Shown in pieces: positions 43,872 through 56,868 of a stretch of 64,000 bases of DNA. The first letter of the stretch is position 1. Each line of letters starts with the position of its first letter. Location of the stretch: contig CM040751.1 in NCBI GenBank assembly GCA_022829145.1, forward strand, positions 186,001-250,000. The letters run 5' to 3'. This DNA comes from Albula goreensis (taxonomy: Eukaryota; Chordata; Actinopteri; Albuliformes; Albulidae). The notes under the pieces were generated by a model that had not been told where the DNA came from, ran no database searches, and saw only the letters and a program-made list of their open reading frames with translations. A program made the position numbers and the translations under genes.

Positions 43872-46075
43872 TTAGTTGTTTTCTACAATTACGACTAATT
43901 TATGAATAGGACGTTCAAGAATGGATGGATTAGTAAGTTGCTGATGCTGTTTCCCTAACTTTCTATTTCCTAGTTGTACTGTGGCTCTTCGCACCAGTCC
44001 ATCTTCATCCTCATAAACATTAATTACTCTTCCAAGTCTCCATTCATTGCGAGGAACTCCTTCCTCCTTCATAATGACAACATCTCCAATCTTCACATTT
44101 CGTCTCGGAGAGTGCCAGCGTTGTCTGAGGGTGATGTTTGCTAGATATTCCCTTCTCCACCTACTCCAGAATTGCTCTGTGAGATATTGTACTCTTCGCC
44201 ATCTTTTCCTGGCATACACATCTTCTGCTACAAATTTTCCTGGTGGAGGCAGTGGGACAGAAGTTTTCATGGTGAGTAGATGATTTGGGGTAAGTGGCTC
44301 TAGGCCTTTGGGATCACTGATGCTGTTAGTGGTGAGTGGACGGCTATTTACAATTGACATTGCTTCGTAGAAAAATGTTCTTAAAGAAGCATCATCTAAT
44401 CTTCCCGCACTCTGTGAGATCACCCAGCTTAGTACACTTCTAACTGTCCTTATCTGCCGTTCCCAAACACCTCCCATGTGACTGGCATCAGGTACGTTCA
44501 TGGTGAAGTCACATTGTTTTTCGGCCAGGTAAGCAGTCAATTTGTCCTTGTCCATTTCTTTTAAGGCCTTTGTCAGTTCACCTTTCGCCCCAACAAAGTT
44601 TGTTCCTTGATCTGATCTGATTTGTCTTACAGGCCCGCGGATAGCTATAAAACACCGTAAGGCATTTATGAATGCATCAGTTGTTAGATCTTCCAATATT
44701 TCAATGTGGATTGCCCTTGAAGATAAGCAAGTGAATATGAGACCATATCTCTTATACTCTTTACGACCTTGCTTAGTGTGAAATGGTCCAAAACAATCCA
44801 TCCCACAGTAAGAGAATGGTGGTGAGGGATCAACACGGTCAGCAGGCAGATCTCCCATCTTTTGTGTTTCTGCTGGCCTGCGAGCTCTCCTGCAGGTAAC
44901 ACATTGTCTAATGTAGTTTGCCACAATCTTGCTGCCACCAACAACCCAGAAACCATTTGCTCTCAATTCATTAAGGGTTTGTCCTCTGCCTTGGTGCTGA
45001 GTTTTCTCATGGCAGTAATCCAAGATAAGACGTGTGACCACACCCTCTCTCGGTAGGATTACTGGATGCCTCAAGTCAAGAGGTAAGGAAGCTTTCTTAA
45101 GTCGCCCTCCCACCCTGAGAATGCCATCTTGCAATACTGGGTCAAGTTGGAACAATGGATGGCTATGTGGCAGTTTGCCATGACTCAGCATTTGCATTTC
45201 CTCTTTGAAGGCGTCTTTTTGTGCCAATTTTACAAGCACAAGACTGGCTTTTCTTCTGTCTTCAACATTTATGGGTTTTGCTGTTTTGGCTCCCTTTGCT
45301 AGTTGCTGGATTCGAGCAACAACATTCAGTGCTGTATGCCATTTTGAGAACCGTTTAAGTCTCTCCAAGAAATTTTCCTCTCTTACTACTTTTGTTTGTA
45401 GTACTTGTACTGTCTTAACTTCAGGATCGCCCACCAGAAGCTCTGCAGTTAATTTTGGTGTGACAATCTCTTTTTCCCATAGAAATTGGGGTCCAGTAAA
45501 CCAATTCGAATCAATCAGCTCTGCCACCTTAAGGCCTCTGGAAGCGTGATCCGCTGGATTTTGGTTTGTGTCGATGTAGTGCCACCGTGCTGGATCAGAT
45601 GCTTCTCTGATTCTTTGAACTCGATTTGCCACGAAAACATGAAACCTTCGAGCTTCATTATTGATGTAGCCTAAAACCACCTGGGAATCTGTCCAAAAAT
45701 ACTCTTGGTCAATCTTGAGCTCCAGCTCTTCCTTTAGCATACTGCTGACTGCTGAGGAGACAACTGCAGCCGTTAACTCCAGCCTTGGTATGGTTACAAC
45801 CTTTGTGGGTGCAACCCTTGCCTTACCTATGACTAAGGAGCAATGCACTTTGCTTTCACTCAGCATTCTGATATATGAGCACTGACCATACCCATGGCAA
45901 CTCGCATCTGAAAAGTGATGCAGCTCAATTCTTTGGATTTTCCCTAGGTGTTCAGGAGCAAAGCATCTTGAAATCTGGAGTTTTTGCAGATTCTCTAGAT
46001 CGCCCAGCCAGCTCTCCCATCGTGGCTTTAGTTCTTCAGGCAGTGGTTCGTCCCAACCAATCCCCTTTTACACAT
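43872..46075 (-). pseudogene. BEL/Pao copy 1: RNase H and integrase
   Basis: 664 residues counted from 45866; the frame is open farther upstream. RNase H has E30 (IPRLE), D60 (WTDSQ) and D106 (NPADHASRG). The integrase zinc finger is H286, H291, C322, C325; the catalytic triad is D357 (GMDCFG), D419 (RSDQG) and E469 (GGVWER), all present. The C-terminal 130 residues (FWSRWRREYL, then VKIGDVVI, LGRV) match the DUF5641-type tail of BEL/Pao integrases. Stop just before the minus-strand 3' LTR. Confidence 0.9.
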
Positions 46076-47656
46076 TTCCTGTAGTATTCTCTTTTCCTGT
46101 AGGAGAAAGGGTGCCAGAAAGCCTAGAGGGTCAAACACAGAGGCTACAGTGGAGAGAATTCCCCGCCGTGTTGCTGGTTTCTCATCAAGAGTGACCTTAA
46201 AGGAGAAGGTGTCACTGTTCACACTCCACTTTACTCCCAACACAGTCTGGACTGGGAACTCATCATAACTGAGATCCACATCTTGAACTCCTCTAGCTCT
46301 TTCACTGTCGGGAATTGAATTCAAGACCTCTCTGTTGTTTGAGATGAACTTGTGGAGATGTAATCTCCCCCTTTTACACACATTTTGTGCTTCTCTCACT
46401 AGTTTGATGGCTGTGTCCACAGATTCTACACTGATAAGGCCATCGTCAACATAGAAATTCTTTCTGATGAAGTTTGCTGCTGCAGGATACTCCTGTTCAT
46501 TTTGGCTTGCAAGATACTTCATTCCATAATTAGCGCAGCCAGGTGAGGATGCTGCTCCAAATAGATGAACCTTCATGCGATATTCTTTTGGCTCTGAATG
46601 TGTTTCACCTTTTTCCCACCACAGGAACCGTAAGTAATCTCTGTCCTCTTGGCTCACATGGAACCTGTGGAACATTTTTTCTACATCACAGATGACTGCA
46701 ATTGAGTGTTTGCGGAATCTGCAGAGCACTCCTGTCAGCCCATTTGTGAGATCAGGTCCAGCTAGCAAGTGATCGTTTAGAGCCGTGCCATCATACTTAG
46801 CAGAGCAGTCAAACACAACCCTAATTTTTTCTGGCTTTCTAGGGTGATAAACCCCTTGGTGAGGAATATACCACACATTTCCTGCTTTGGGTTGATCTTC
46901 AGCTCTCTCTGCTTCACCATCCTTGAAGACACCTTCCATAAATTTAACATAGTCGTCTTTAAATTTGGGATTTTTCTCAAGTTTCCCTTTAAGGTGTTTC
47001 AACCGGATTAAAGCCAGCCTCTTATTTTCTGGCAGTTGAGGACGTGTCTTAAAGGGGAGTGGCATTTCCAGGTGTCCATCTGCATTCTGATGTATGTTTT
47101 CGTTCAGTAGTTGCATGAACTGTATGTCATCTTGTGATATGCACTTTTCCCCATAGTTTGTATCTCTGAAGTCTGACTCAAGGGCCTTGATGACAGTGGC
47201 TGGTGTCAATGATGGAAGTTCTTTGACAGAAACACGGTGACACAGACCTGTCACTTCTGTTAAATTTGCAATCCCTGGTGAGCTGCCAACAATACTCCAA
47301 CCCAGGTCAGTCTCAATGCCATATGGCTCATTGTCACCCCCTGTGATGATTCGTCGTGGTGCCAATGCTCTTGAGCAATCATAGCCTATCAGGAGTCCAA
47401 CTTCACAATCCATCAGCTCTGGTATTTCCTGTGCTATGCTGTTCAGATGTTTCCACCTCTTTGCAGTTTTAGGGATTGGGATGTGGGAACGCTCAAGTGG
47501 TATGAAGTCTCTGGTATAAGCAGGTGGCAAGTTGATAAAGCTTTGTGAGGTAAACCCTCTGACTCTAAGCCCACTAACTCTTTCACTCTGGATGATGGAA
47601 TCTTTTCCCATCATAGTGGTAAGCTTTAACTTGACTGGCTCTGATCTTGCCCCCAT
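46028..47656 (-). pseudogene. BEL/Pao copy 1: protease end and reverse transcriptase
   Basis: 542 residues. About 85-130 continue the protease-to-RT linker (VGLLIGYDCSRALAP). The RT spans about 250-490: RVVFDCSAKYDG (279-290), palm D324 (VICDVEKMF) and the catalytic YVDD at 402-405. The end (SVFDPLGFLAPFLL) leads into the RNase H connection, but a lost base near 46.07 kb shifts the frame. Transposon coding, not a host gene. Confidence 0.88.
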
Positions 47657-49725
47657 CTTCCTACATACCTCTCTTGATCTACAAAGGTGTTACTACTCTG
47701 TGTATCTAGTAGGGCATACACTAAGGTCTCTAATTCAGGCATGTTAGTTGAAGAAATCCATACAGGCACTATCATGGATGTGCTCCCACCATCGCCTCTG
47801 TCTACACAGCAAGAAAGAGAAGATGTGTTCTCTTCTGCTTGCTTAACATGAGAAGTTGTGTCTGTTGCAGCAGCAGGACGGTCTTCATGAAGTGGTGTTG
47901 GATGATGTTTCTTACATATGCCACAAGTAGATTTGCTCTTGCAGTCTCTTGCATTGTGTCCTCTTCTAAGACAGCCAAAGCACAGGCTATTGTCCAATAT
48001 GAACCTTCTCTTGTCCTCCACAAGTTTATTGGCAAACTGCTGACATTTGTGGATGGAGTGGCTTTCTCCACAGCACGCGCATGTTGCTGGGTTTAAAGAT
48101 GAAAGGGAAGCGTTTACTTTCATGGATCCATTATAGTCTTTTGAGCTGTTCTCCACAGCACTGTATTTTCTCATCACTGTGTTTGATTTATCTGATGTTT
48201 TCACATTTGTAATAAATGCATTAGCCTTTGGCCTCTTTATGTCTCTAAACGTCTTTTCTTCAGTAGACTTTAAAGCATGGAGGGATGTTACAGGATTGCA
48301 TACAATTTCTGCCTCTTGAGCCACAAAAACAGCAAACTCCTTAAAGTTAGGGTATTCCTCTCTTCGTCGCAGCTGCTTTGTGACATGACGATTCCAGCGA
48401 GAGGTTATCCAATCAGGGAGTTTCTGGAGCATCTTTTGATTCTCTTCACAGTCATTTAACACCTGAAGCCCTTGGATGTGTGGCATAGCATTACTGCAGG
48501 CTGTCAGAAAATCACTGAATTGTCTTAGTTTAACTGGCTCCCTTGACCCAATCTTTGGCCAGTTATTCAGTTTTTCTCTAAATGCACGCTGGATTACAAA
48601 AGGGTGGCCATAGCGAGCATTCAAAGCCTCCCATGCTTGGTGGTAGGCTTCTTCATCTTTCCTGTAGAAGCTTCCTTCCAACACCGATTGTGCCTCACCA
48701 CTGATATATTTTTGCAGATAGAACAACCTGTCAGCTGGGTTTGTGCATCGCCGTTCTATCAATGCCTTGAAACTTGCACTCCACTCTAAGAACCTAAGTG
48801 GGTTCCCTGAGAAGACTGTGGGCTCAGGTGCAGGAAGTCTGGTGAGAGCCATTGTATCATGTAGGGCTTGCACTAAAGATGCATCATTGCTAGTACTGTT
48901 TGTTTTTTCACTGTTATTGTTCTTACATGTCTGTTCCCCTTTAATTTCTTCACAGAATACTGGAGGACAGTTGGCCACCTCACTGCGTGCTGTTCTACTT
49001 TCATCCAGGGCCTCACCTGAATCAGCTTCAGAATATGCCTTTAGCTTTGCAGCTATTACTTGAAGATCTCTCAGATTTTCCAGTCTTTTAAGTTCTTGCT
49101 TCTGTGCAGCAATAGTCTCCTCCATCTCAATTTCAGCCTGCTTTGCAGCAAACTGTGCAGCGCACTCTGCTCTTTTCGCTGTGATGCTTTGCTGTTCTGA
49201 TAAACAGCTTAGGTGATGGCTGTGAACAGTGGACTTGGAGAGTGTAGTCCCAAATATTGACTGGGCATACTCTCTGTCTAGCACCATATGAAGTCTTGCA
49301 TTTTCTGCCTTAGCATCAAACTCCTCTTGCCCCACTTCACTCATACGTACTTTCATTAGCCCCATCAAATCTGATGTTACTGCTGCGCAGGAATCCATCT
49401 TTCTCCTAATCTCAGTAGAAGGTGCTGATTGAGATCGTATATTCTCATACACATCCTTCACTTGTGTCTCCAGTTCTTCAACAGCATCCATCATGTCACC
49501 TAAGTCTTGGTCCAAGCACTCATCTTTAAGTTTGGTGCGTGTAGCTCTAGCTTGTTCTTTCCAGCTTTCATAAAGCTTAATGAATTTACTCTCTTTCTGA
49601 GAAGCTTCTTGCTGCTTAAGTTCCAGCATCTTTGGTGTTAACTTTCTCTCCTTGAAGATTTCCTGGGTTCAACTGTGCTTGAAGTGGCGGAGGTAGGCTC
49701 CATCATTACTATTTGCTGTATTTCT
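47626..49725 (-). pseudogene. BEL/Pao copy 1: Gag and protease region
   Basis: 667 residues open from 49629. Residues 1-70 and 140-205 are coiled-coil-like. About 265-450 is the BEL/Pao Gag segment (DUF1759-like: PEPTVFSGNPLRFLEWSASF). Zinc knuckle-like Cys/His clusters lie at 517-529, 550-563 and 569-581. The protease motif LLDTQSSNTF is at 641-650, with DTQS in place of the usual DTGS. The true start should be the ATG equivalent to 56868 of copy 2, but one base is missing near 49.65 kb, so the first about 25 codons are out of frame. A 2-base gain near 47.67 kb ends the frame just after the protease motif. Confidence 0.85.
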
Positions 49726-50191
49726 ATTTTAGTGTGAATATCACCTATAAGTAACTCTAACCTCCCTTTTTCAACATGAACACTTTGTGATTTTAATTGT
49801 TAGTGTTTCTCAACTTTTACGAATGTCCATTAAGCTGTAGACGTAGCGCAGTCAAACCTGACGCCGTTTGTGGAGCCACACTCTTCTCCTTGATGACAGC
49901 AACGGAGCGAAACAGCCACTGCACTCTGTAGCCCGTAGTGAGGATATTTGCAGAGCTGTAGCCCACGCTGGTACACGCCGCTCTCTGTTGGTTAAGTCAC
50001 GATACTCTGGACCCAACGTGTCGGCAGCAGACTCTCCCTTTTCCTCCCGGGAATTGGCAAACCTCTTCTCCAATTTCTCCGGGTAAACGTTGCCTGACGC
50101 TGCCCAAGGGAACGTGCTTCCTTCTCTCTTTTTCCTGGACACGCGCCGCTCCTTATTTGAACTCTCAGCCGCGATGGCGGTACGTTTTCAC
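49726..50191 (-). other. BEL/Pao copy 1 leader between LTR 2 and gag
   Basis: About 460 bases of untranslated leader. A GC-richer part (49.86-50.19 kb) carries a 96-codon minus-strand frame that is also open in copy 2, which is unsurprising at this identity. No clear tRNA primer-binding match was found right after the LTR. Confidence 0.5.
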
Positions 50192-50870
50192 TGTAGCTAC
50201 ACAGGTCCAATGAAATGACGGCCACGCATCGTACTGATGTCATTGAAGTTTTATTTTTCTCTCTCTCTCTCTGTATCTTCAAAAGACACCGTGAAAACTA
50301 CAAGAAAATACAGACAAAGATTTTAAAGTATACATCTTAGTCCCTTTTAAGTCTCTCAAAGGTAGATTCCACCGATAAACAAGCCCCGATAAGTTAGCAC
50401 AACAGAAATGTACTTAAACAAATAAAATCACTGAAAACATTTTCATAGTCCATAGTCCATCAACAACATTATACACAATACAAACAAATTAAAGACAGTA
50501 CCGTGTGCGCCTCTTGGACCACATGTAGAATAGTATTATTTTGGGGCTGTGTGTCTTTCCTTTGCATCCATGTTGGCTATAACCTATAATGCTACAGTCA
50601 GTCAGCTTTTTAATGAACTCTGGTCATGTGACTTGGTTACACTTTTTATCAAAATAAAATCCCATACAATAATCACAAAACTTTAACCGAACAGAATTTT
50701 AAGGTTATGCCTTTTTTAGACAAATTTTATATCAGTATTACCTTTTTAAACATCTTATTTATTACATTTTTAATCACCTTTTTAAAGCTGCATGAACTCA
50801 AATATTCATGAACTTATGACATTAAACTATGAACAAACAAATCCCTGAAACTGTCTGAGAGACAGTTACA
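50192..50870 (-). repeat. BEL/Pao LTR 2 (shared middle LTR)
   Basis: 679 bp with the same ends as the outer LTRs. It serves as 5' LTR of copy 1 and 3' LTR of copy 2. It contains a 24-bp segment (about 50741-50764) that is missing from both outer LTRs, a repeated CATAGTC motif near 50.45 kb, and several private substitutions. Confidence 0.9.
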
Positions 50871-51035
50871 CTCCCACCAAATTACTATGATTTATGATAA
50901 CCTCTATTCAATATTTGAATAAATCTAGTAATTTCCAGAACCAAGTAGTGGGTGTCTGTAACAAACTCTAAGGTCAGAACTGATACTTTTAAAGTCTCCT
51001 CAGGTGTTTAGAGATTAGTTCCACTAGAACACAAT

Positions 51036-53320
51036 TTAGTTGTTTTCTACAATTACAACTAATTTATGAATAGGACGTTCAAGAATGGATGGATTAGTAA
51101 GTTGCTGATGCTGTTTCCCTAACTTTCTATTTCCTAGTTGTACTGTGGCTCTTCGCACCAGTCCATCTTCATCCTCATAAACATTAATTACTCTTCCAAG
51201 TCTCCATTCATTGCGAGGAACTCCTTCCTCCTTCGTAATGACAACATCTCCAATCTTCACATTTCGTCTCAGAGAGTGCCAGCGTTGTCTGAGGGTGATG
51301 TTTGCTAGATATTCCCTTCTCCACCTACTCCAGAATTGCTCTGTGAGATATTGTACTCTTCGCCATCTTTTCCTGGCATACACATCTTCTGCTACAAATT
51401 TTCCTGGTGGAGGCAGTGGGACAGAAGTTTTCATGGTGAGTAGATGATTTGGGGTAAGTGGCTCTAGGCCTTTGGGATCACTGATGCTGTTAGTGGTGAG
51501 TGGACGGCTATTTACAATTGACATTGCTTCATAGAAAAATGTTCTTAAAGAAGCATCATCTAATCTTCCCGCACTCTGTGAGATGACCCAGCTTAGTACA
51601 CTTCTAACTGTCCTTATCTGCCGTTCCCAAACACCTCCCATGTGACTGGCATCAGGTACGTTCATGGTGAAGTCACATTGTTTTTCGGCCAGGTAAGCAG
51701 TCAATTTGTCCTTGTCCATTTCTTTTAAGGCCTTTGTCAGTTCACCTTTCGCCCCAACAAAGTTTGTTCCTTGATCTGATCTGATTTGTCTTACAGGCCC
51801 GCGGATAGCTATAAAACACCGTAAGGCATTTATGAATGCATCAGTTGTTAGATCTTCCAATATATCAATGTGGATTGCCCTTGAAGATAAGCAAGTGAAT
51901 ATGAGACCATATCTCTTATACTCTTTACGACCTTGCTTAGTGTGAAATGGTCCAAAACAATCCATCCCACAGTAAGAGAATGGTGGTGAGGGATCAACAC
52001 GGTCAGCAGGCAGATCTCCCATCTTTTGTGTTTCTGCTGGCCTGCGAGCTCTCCTGCAGGTAACACATTGTCTGATGTAGTTTGCCACAACCTTGCTGCC
52101 ACCAACAACCCAGAAACCATTTGCTCTCAATTCATTAAGGGTTTGTCCTCTGCCTTGGTGCTGAGTTTTCTCATGGCAGTAATCCAAGATAAGACGTGTG
52201 ACCACACCCTCTCTCGGTAGGATTACTGGATGCCTCAAGTCAAGAGGTAAGGAAGCTTTCTTAAGTCGCCCTCCCACCCTGAGAATGCCATCTTGCAATA
52301 CTGGGTCAAGTTGGAACAATGGATGGCTATGTGGCAGTTTGCCATGACTCAGCATTTGCATTTCCTCTTTGAAGGCGTCTTTTTGTGCCAATTTTACAAG
52401 CACAAGACTGGCTTTTCTTCTGTCTTCAACATTTATGGGTTTTCCTGTTTTGGCTCCCTTTGCTAGTTGCTGGATTCGAGCAACAACATTCAGTGCTGTA
52501 TGCCATTTTGAGAACCGTTTAAGTCTCTCCAAGAAATTTTCCTCTCTTACTACTTTTGTTTGTAGTACTTGTACTGTCTTAACTTCAGGATCGCCCACCA
52601 GAAGCTCTGCAGTTAATTTTGGTGTGACAATCTCTTTTTCCCATAGAAATTGGGGTCCAGTAAACCAATTCGAATCAATCAGCTCTGCCACCTTAAGGCC
52701 TCTGGAAGCGTGATCCGCTGGATTTTGGTTAGTGTCGATGTAGTGCCACCGTGCTGGATCAGATGCTTCTCTGATTCTTTGAACTCGATTTGCCACGAAA
52801 ACATGAAACCTTCGGGCTTCATTATTGATGTAGCCTAAAACCACCTGGGAATCTGTCCAAAAATACTCTTGGTCAATCTTGAGCTCCAGCTCTTCCTTTA
52901 GCATACCACAGACTGCTGAGGAGACAACTGCAGCCGTTAACTCCAGCCTTGGTATGGTTACAACCTTTGTGGGTGCAACCCTTGCCTTACCTATGACTAA
53001 GGAGCAATGCACTTTGCTTTCACTCAGCATTCTGATATATGAGCACTGACCATACCCATGGCAACTCGCATCTGAAAAGTGATGCAGCTCAATTCTTTGG
53101 ATTTTCCCTAGGTGTTCAGGAGCAAAGCATCTTGAAATCTGGAGTTTTTGCAGATTCTCTAGATCGCCAAGCCAGCTCTCCCATCGTGGCTTTAGTTCTT
53201 CAGGCAGTGGTTCGTCCCAACCAATCCCCTTTTTACACATTTCCTGTAGTATTCTCTTTCCCTGTAGGAGAAAGGGTGCCAGAAAGCCTAGAGGGTCAAA
53301 CACAGAGGCTACAGTGGAGA
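51036..53320 (-). pseudogene. BEL/Pao copy 2: RNase H and integrase
   Basis: 755 residues, the longest frame in the window. It starts in MFDPLGFLAPFLL; RNase H has D78 (HHFSDAS), E121 and D151, and the integrase triad is D448, D510 and E560, with the H2C2 finger at about 377-416. It bridges the point where copy 1 is shifted. A lost C at about 53323 breaks the link to RT. It differs from copy 1 at about seven residues in the shared 664. Confidence 0.9.
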
Positions 53321-53484
53321 GAATTCCCGCCGTGTTGCTGGTTTCTCATCAAGAGTGACCTTAAAGGAGAAGGTGTCACTGTTCACACTCCACTTTACTC
53401 CCAACACAGTCTGGACTGGGAACTCATCATAACTGAGATCCACATCTTGAACTCCTCTTGCTCTTTCACTGTCGGGAATTGAAT

Positions 53485-54541
53485 TCAAGACCTCTCTGTT
53501 GTTTGAGATAAACTTGTGGAGATGTAATCTCCCCTTTTACACACATTTTGTGCTTCTCTCACTAGTTTGATGGCTGTGTCCACAGATTCTACACTGATAA
53601 GGCCATCGTCAACATAGAAATTCTTTCTGATGAAGTTTGCTGCTGCAGGATACTCCTGTTCATTTTGGCTTGCAAGATACTTCATTCCATAATTAGCGCA
53701 GCCAGGTGAGGATGCTGCTCCAAATAGATGAACCTTCATGCGATATTCTTTTGGCTCTGAATGTGTATCACCTTTTTTCCCACCACAGGAACCGTAAGTA
53801 ATCTCTGTCCTCTTGGCTCACATGGAACCTGTGGAACATTTTTTCTACATCACAGATGACTGCAATTGAGTGTTTGCGGAATCTGCAGAGCACTCCTGTC
53901 AGCCCATTTGTGAGATCAGGTCCAGCTAGCAAGTGATCGTTTAGAGCCGTGCCATCATACTTAGCAGAGCAGTCAAACACAACCCTAATTTTTTCTGGCT
54001 TTCTAGGGTGATAAACCCCTTGGTGAGGAATATACCACACATTTCCTGCTTTGGGTTGATCTTCAGCTCTCTCTGCTTCACCATCCTTGAAGACACCTTC
54101 CATAAATTTAACATAGTCGTCTTTAAATTTGGGATTTTTCTCAAGTTTCCCTTTAAGGTGTTTCAACCGGATTAAAGCCAGCCTCTTATTTTCTGGCAGT
54201 TGAGGACGTGTCTTAAAGGGGAGTGGCATTTCCAGGTGTCCATCTGCATTCTGATGTATGTTTTCGTTCAGTAGTTGCATGAACTGTATGTCATCTTGTG
54301 ATATGCACTTTTCCCCATAGTTTGTATCTCTGAAGTCTGACTCAAGGGCCTTGATGACAGTGGCTGGTGTCAATGATGGAAGTTCTTTGACAGAAACACG
54401 GTGACACAGACCTGTCACTTCTGTTAAATTTGCAATCCCTGGTGAGCTGCCAACAATACTCCAACCCAGGTCAGTCTCAATGCCATATGGCTCATTGTCA
54501 CCCCTGTGATGATTCGTCGTGGTGCCAATGCTCTTGAGCAA
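53485..54541 (-). pseudogene. BEL/Pao copy 2: reverse transcriptase in two frames
   Basis: 53768-54541 covers the linker and RT up to the palm (VICDVEKMFHRFHVS), and 53485-53739 covers MKVHLFGAASSPGCANYG and the catalytic FYVDDGLISV. An extra base at about 53775 separates them, and a lost C at about 53531 ends the second. Copy 1 is uninterrupted over this region. Confidence 0.87.
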
Positions 54542-54551
54542 TCATAGCCTA

Positions 54552-56501
54552 TTAGGAGTCCAACTTCACAATCATCAGCTCTGGTATTTCCTGTGCTATG
54601 CTGTTCAGATGATTCCACCTCTTTGCAGTTTTAGGGATAGGGATGTGGGAACGCTCAAGTGGTATGAAGTCTCTGGTATAAGCAGGTGGCAAGTTGATAA
54701 AGCTTTGTGAGGTAAACCCTCTGACTCTAAGCCCACTAACTCTTTCACTCTGGATGATGGAATCTTTTCCCATCATAGTGGTAAGCTTTAACTTGACTGG
54801 CTCTGATCTTGCCCCCATCTTCCTACATACCTCTTGATCTACAAAGGTGTTACTACTCTGTGTATCTAGTAGGGCATACACTAAGGTCTCTAATTCAGGC
54901 ATGTTAGTTGAAGAAATCCATACAGGCACTATCATGGATGTGCTCCCACCATCGCCTCTGTCTACACAGCAAGAAAGAGAAGATGTGTTCTCTTCTGCTT
55001 GCTTAACATGAGAAGTTGTGTCTGTTGCAGCAGCAGGACGGTCTTCATGAAGTGGTGTTGGATGATGTTTCTTACATATGCCACAAGTAGATTTGCTCTT
55101 GCAGTCTCTTGCATTGTGTCCTCTTCTAAGACAGCCAAAGCACAGGCTATTGTCCAATATGAACCTTCTCTTGTCCTCCACAAGTTTATTGGCAAACTGC
55201 TGACATTTGTGGATGGAGTGGCTTTCTCCACAGCACACGCATGATGCTGGGTTTAAAGATGAAAGGGAAGCGTTTACTTTCATGGATCCATTATAGTCTT
55301 TTGAGCTGTTCTCCACAGCACTGTATTTTCTCATCACTGTGTTTGATTTATCTGATGTTTTCACATTTGTAATAAATGCATTAGCCTTTGGCCTCTTTAT
55401 GTCTCTAAACGTCTTTTCTTCAGTAGACTTTAAAGCATGGAGGGATGTTACAGGATTGCATACAATTTCTGCCTCTTGAGCCACAAAAACAGCAAACTCC
55501 TTAAAATTAGGGTATTCCTCTCTTTGTCGCAGCTGCTTTGTGACATGACGATTCCAGCGAGAGGTTATCCAATCAGGGAGTTTTTGGAGCATCTTTTGAT
55601 TCTCTTCACAGTCATTTAACACCTGAAGCCCTTGGATGTGTGGCATAGCATTACTGCAGGCTGTCAGAAAATCACTGAATTGTCTTAGTTTAACTGGCTC
55701 CCTTGACCCAATCTTTGGCCAGTTATTCAGTTTTTCTCTAAATGCACGCTGGATTACAAAAGGGTGGCCATAGCGAGCATTCAACGCCTCCCATGCTTGG
55801 TGGTAGGCTTCTTCATCTTTCCTGTAGAAGCTTCCTTCCAACACCGATTGTGCCTCACCACTGATATATTTTTGCAGATAGAACAACCTGTCAGCTGGGT
55901 TTGTGCATCGCCGTTCTATCAATGCCTTGAAACTTGCACTCCACTCTAAGAACCTAAGTGGGTTCCCTGAGAAGACTGTGGGCTCAGGTGCAGGAAGTCT
56001 GGTGAGAGCCATTGTATCATGTAGGGCTTGCACTAAAGATGCATCATTGCTAGTACTGTTTGTTTTTTCACTGTTATTGTTCTTACATGTCTGTTCCCCT
56101 TTAATTTCTTCACAGAATACTGGAGGACAGTTGGCCACCTCACTGCGTGCTGTTCTACTTTCATCCAGGGCCTCACCTGAATCAGCTTCAGAATATGCCT
56201 TTAGCTTTGCAGCTATTACTTGAAGATCTCTCAGATTTTCCAGTCTTTTAAGTTCTTGCTTCTGTGCAGCAATAGTCTCCTCCATCTCAATTTCAGCCTG
56301 CTTTGCAGCAAACTGTGCAGCGCACTCTGCTCTTTTCGCTGTGATGCTTTGCTGTTCTGATAAACAGCTTAAGTGATGGCTGTGAACAGTGGACTTGGAG
56401 AGTGTAGTCCCAAATATTGACTGGGCATACTCTCTGTCTAGCACCATATGAAGTCTTGCATTTTTCTGCCTTAGCATCAAACTCCTCTTGCCCCACTTCA
56501 C
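54552..56501 (-). pseudogene. BEL/Pao copy 2: Gag, zinc knuckles and protease
   Basis: The frame picks up after the shift at about 56463. It has the DUF1759-like Gag, three Cys/His clusters and LLDTQSSNTFVDQE, and runs on through the protease C-terminal part (LRVRGFTSQSFINLPPAYTR). This is farther than copy 1, because the 2-base gain there is absent here. A one-base loss near 54.57 kb ends it. About 630 residues are directly comparable with copy 1. Confidence 0.87.
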
Positions 56502-56868
56502 TCATACGTACTTTCATTAGCCCCATCAAATCTGATGTTACTGCTGCGCAGGAATCCATCTTTCTCCTAATCTCAGTAGAAGGTGCTGATTGAGATCGTA
56601 TATTCTCATACACATCTTTCACTTGTGTCTCCAGTCCTTCAACAGCATCCATCATGTCACCTAAGTCTTGGTCCAAGCACTCATCTTTAAGTTTGGTGCG
56701 TGTAGCTCTAGCTTGTTCTTTCCAGCTTTCATAAAGCTTAATGAATTTACTCTCTTTCTGAGAAGCTTCTTGCTGCTTAAGTTCCAGCATCTTTGGGGTT
56801 AACTTTCTCTCCCTTGAAGATTTCCTGGGTTCAACTGTGCTTGAAGTGGCGGAGGTAGGCTCCATCAT
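56293..56868 (-). pseudogene. BEL/Pao copy 2: Gag N-terminus
   Basis: It starts with two ATGs (56868 and 56865) and reads MMEPTSATSSTVEPRKSSRE, then a Lys/Glu-rich coiled-coil region. One extra T in a T run at about 56463 shifts the frame, so the last 55 residues are out of frame. The start is intact here, unlike copy 1. Confidence 0.85.

Noticed and set aside
49852..50142. 96-codon minus-strand frame in the BEL/Pao leader, also at 57014-57304
   Set aside because: Conserved only because the two copies are nearly identical; a second frame overlaps it and no known domain is visible. It could be an upstream ORF but is not supported as a gene.
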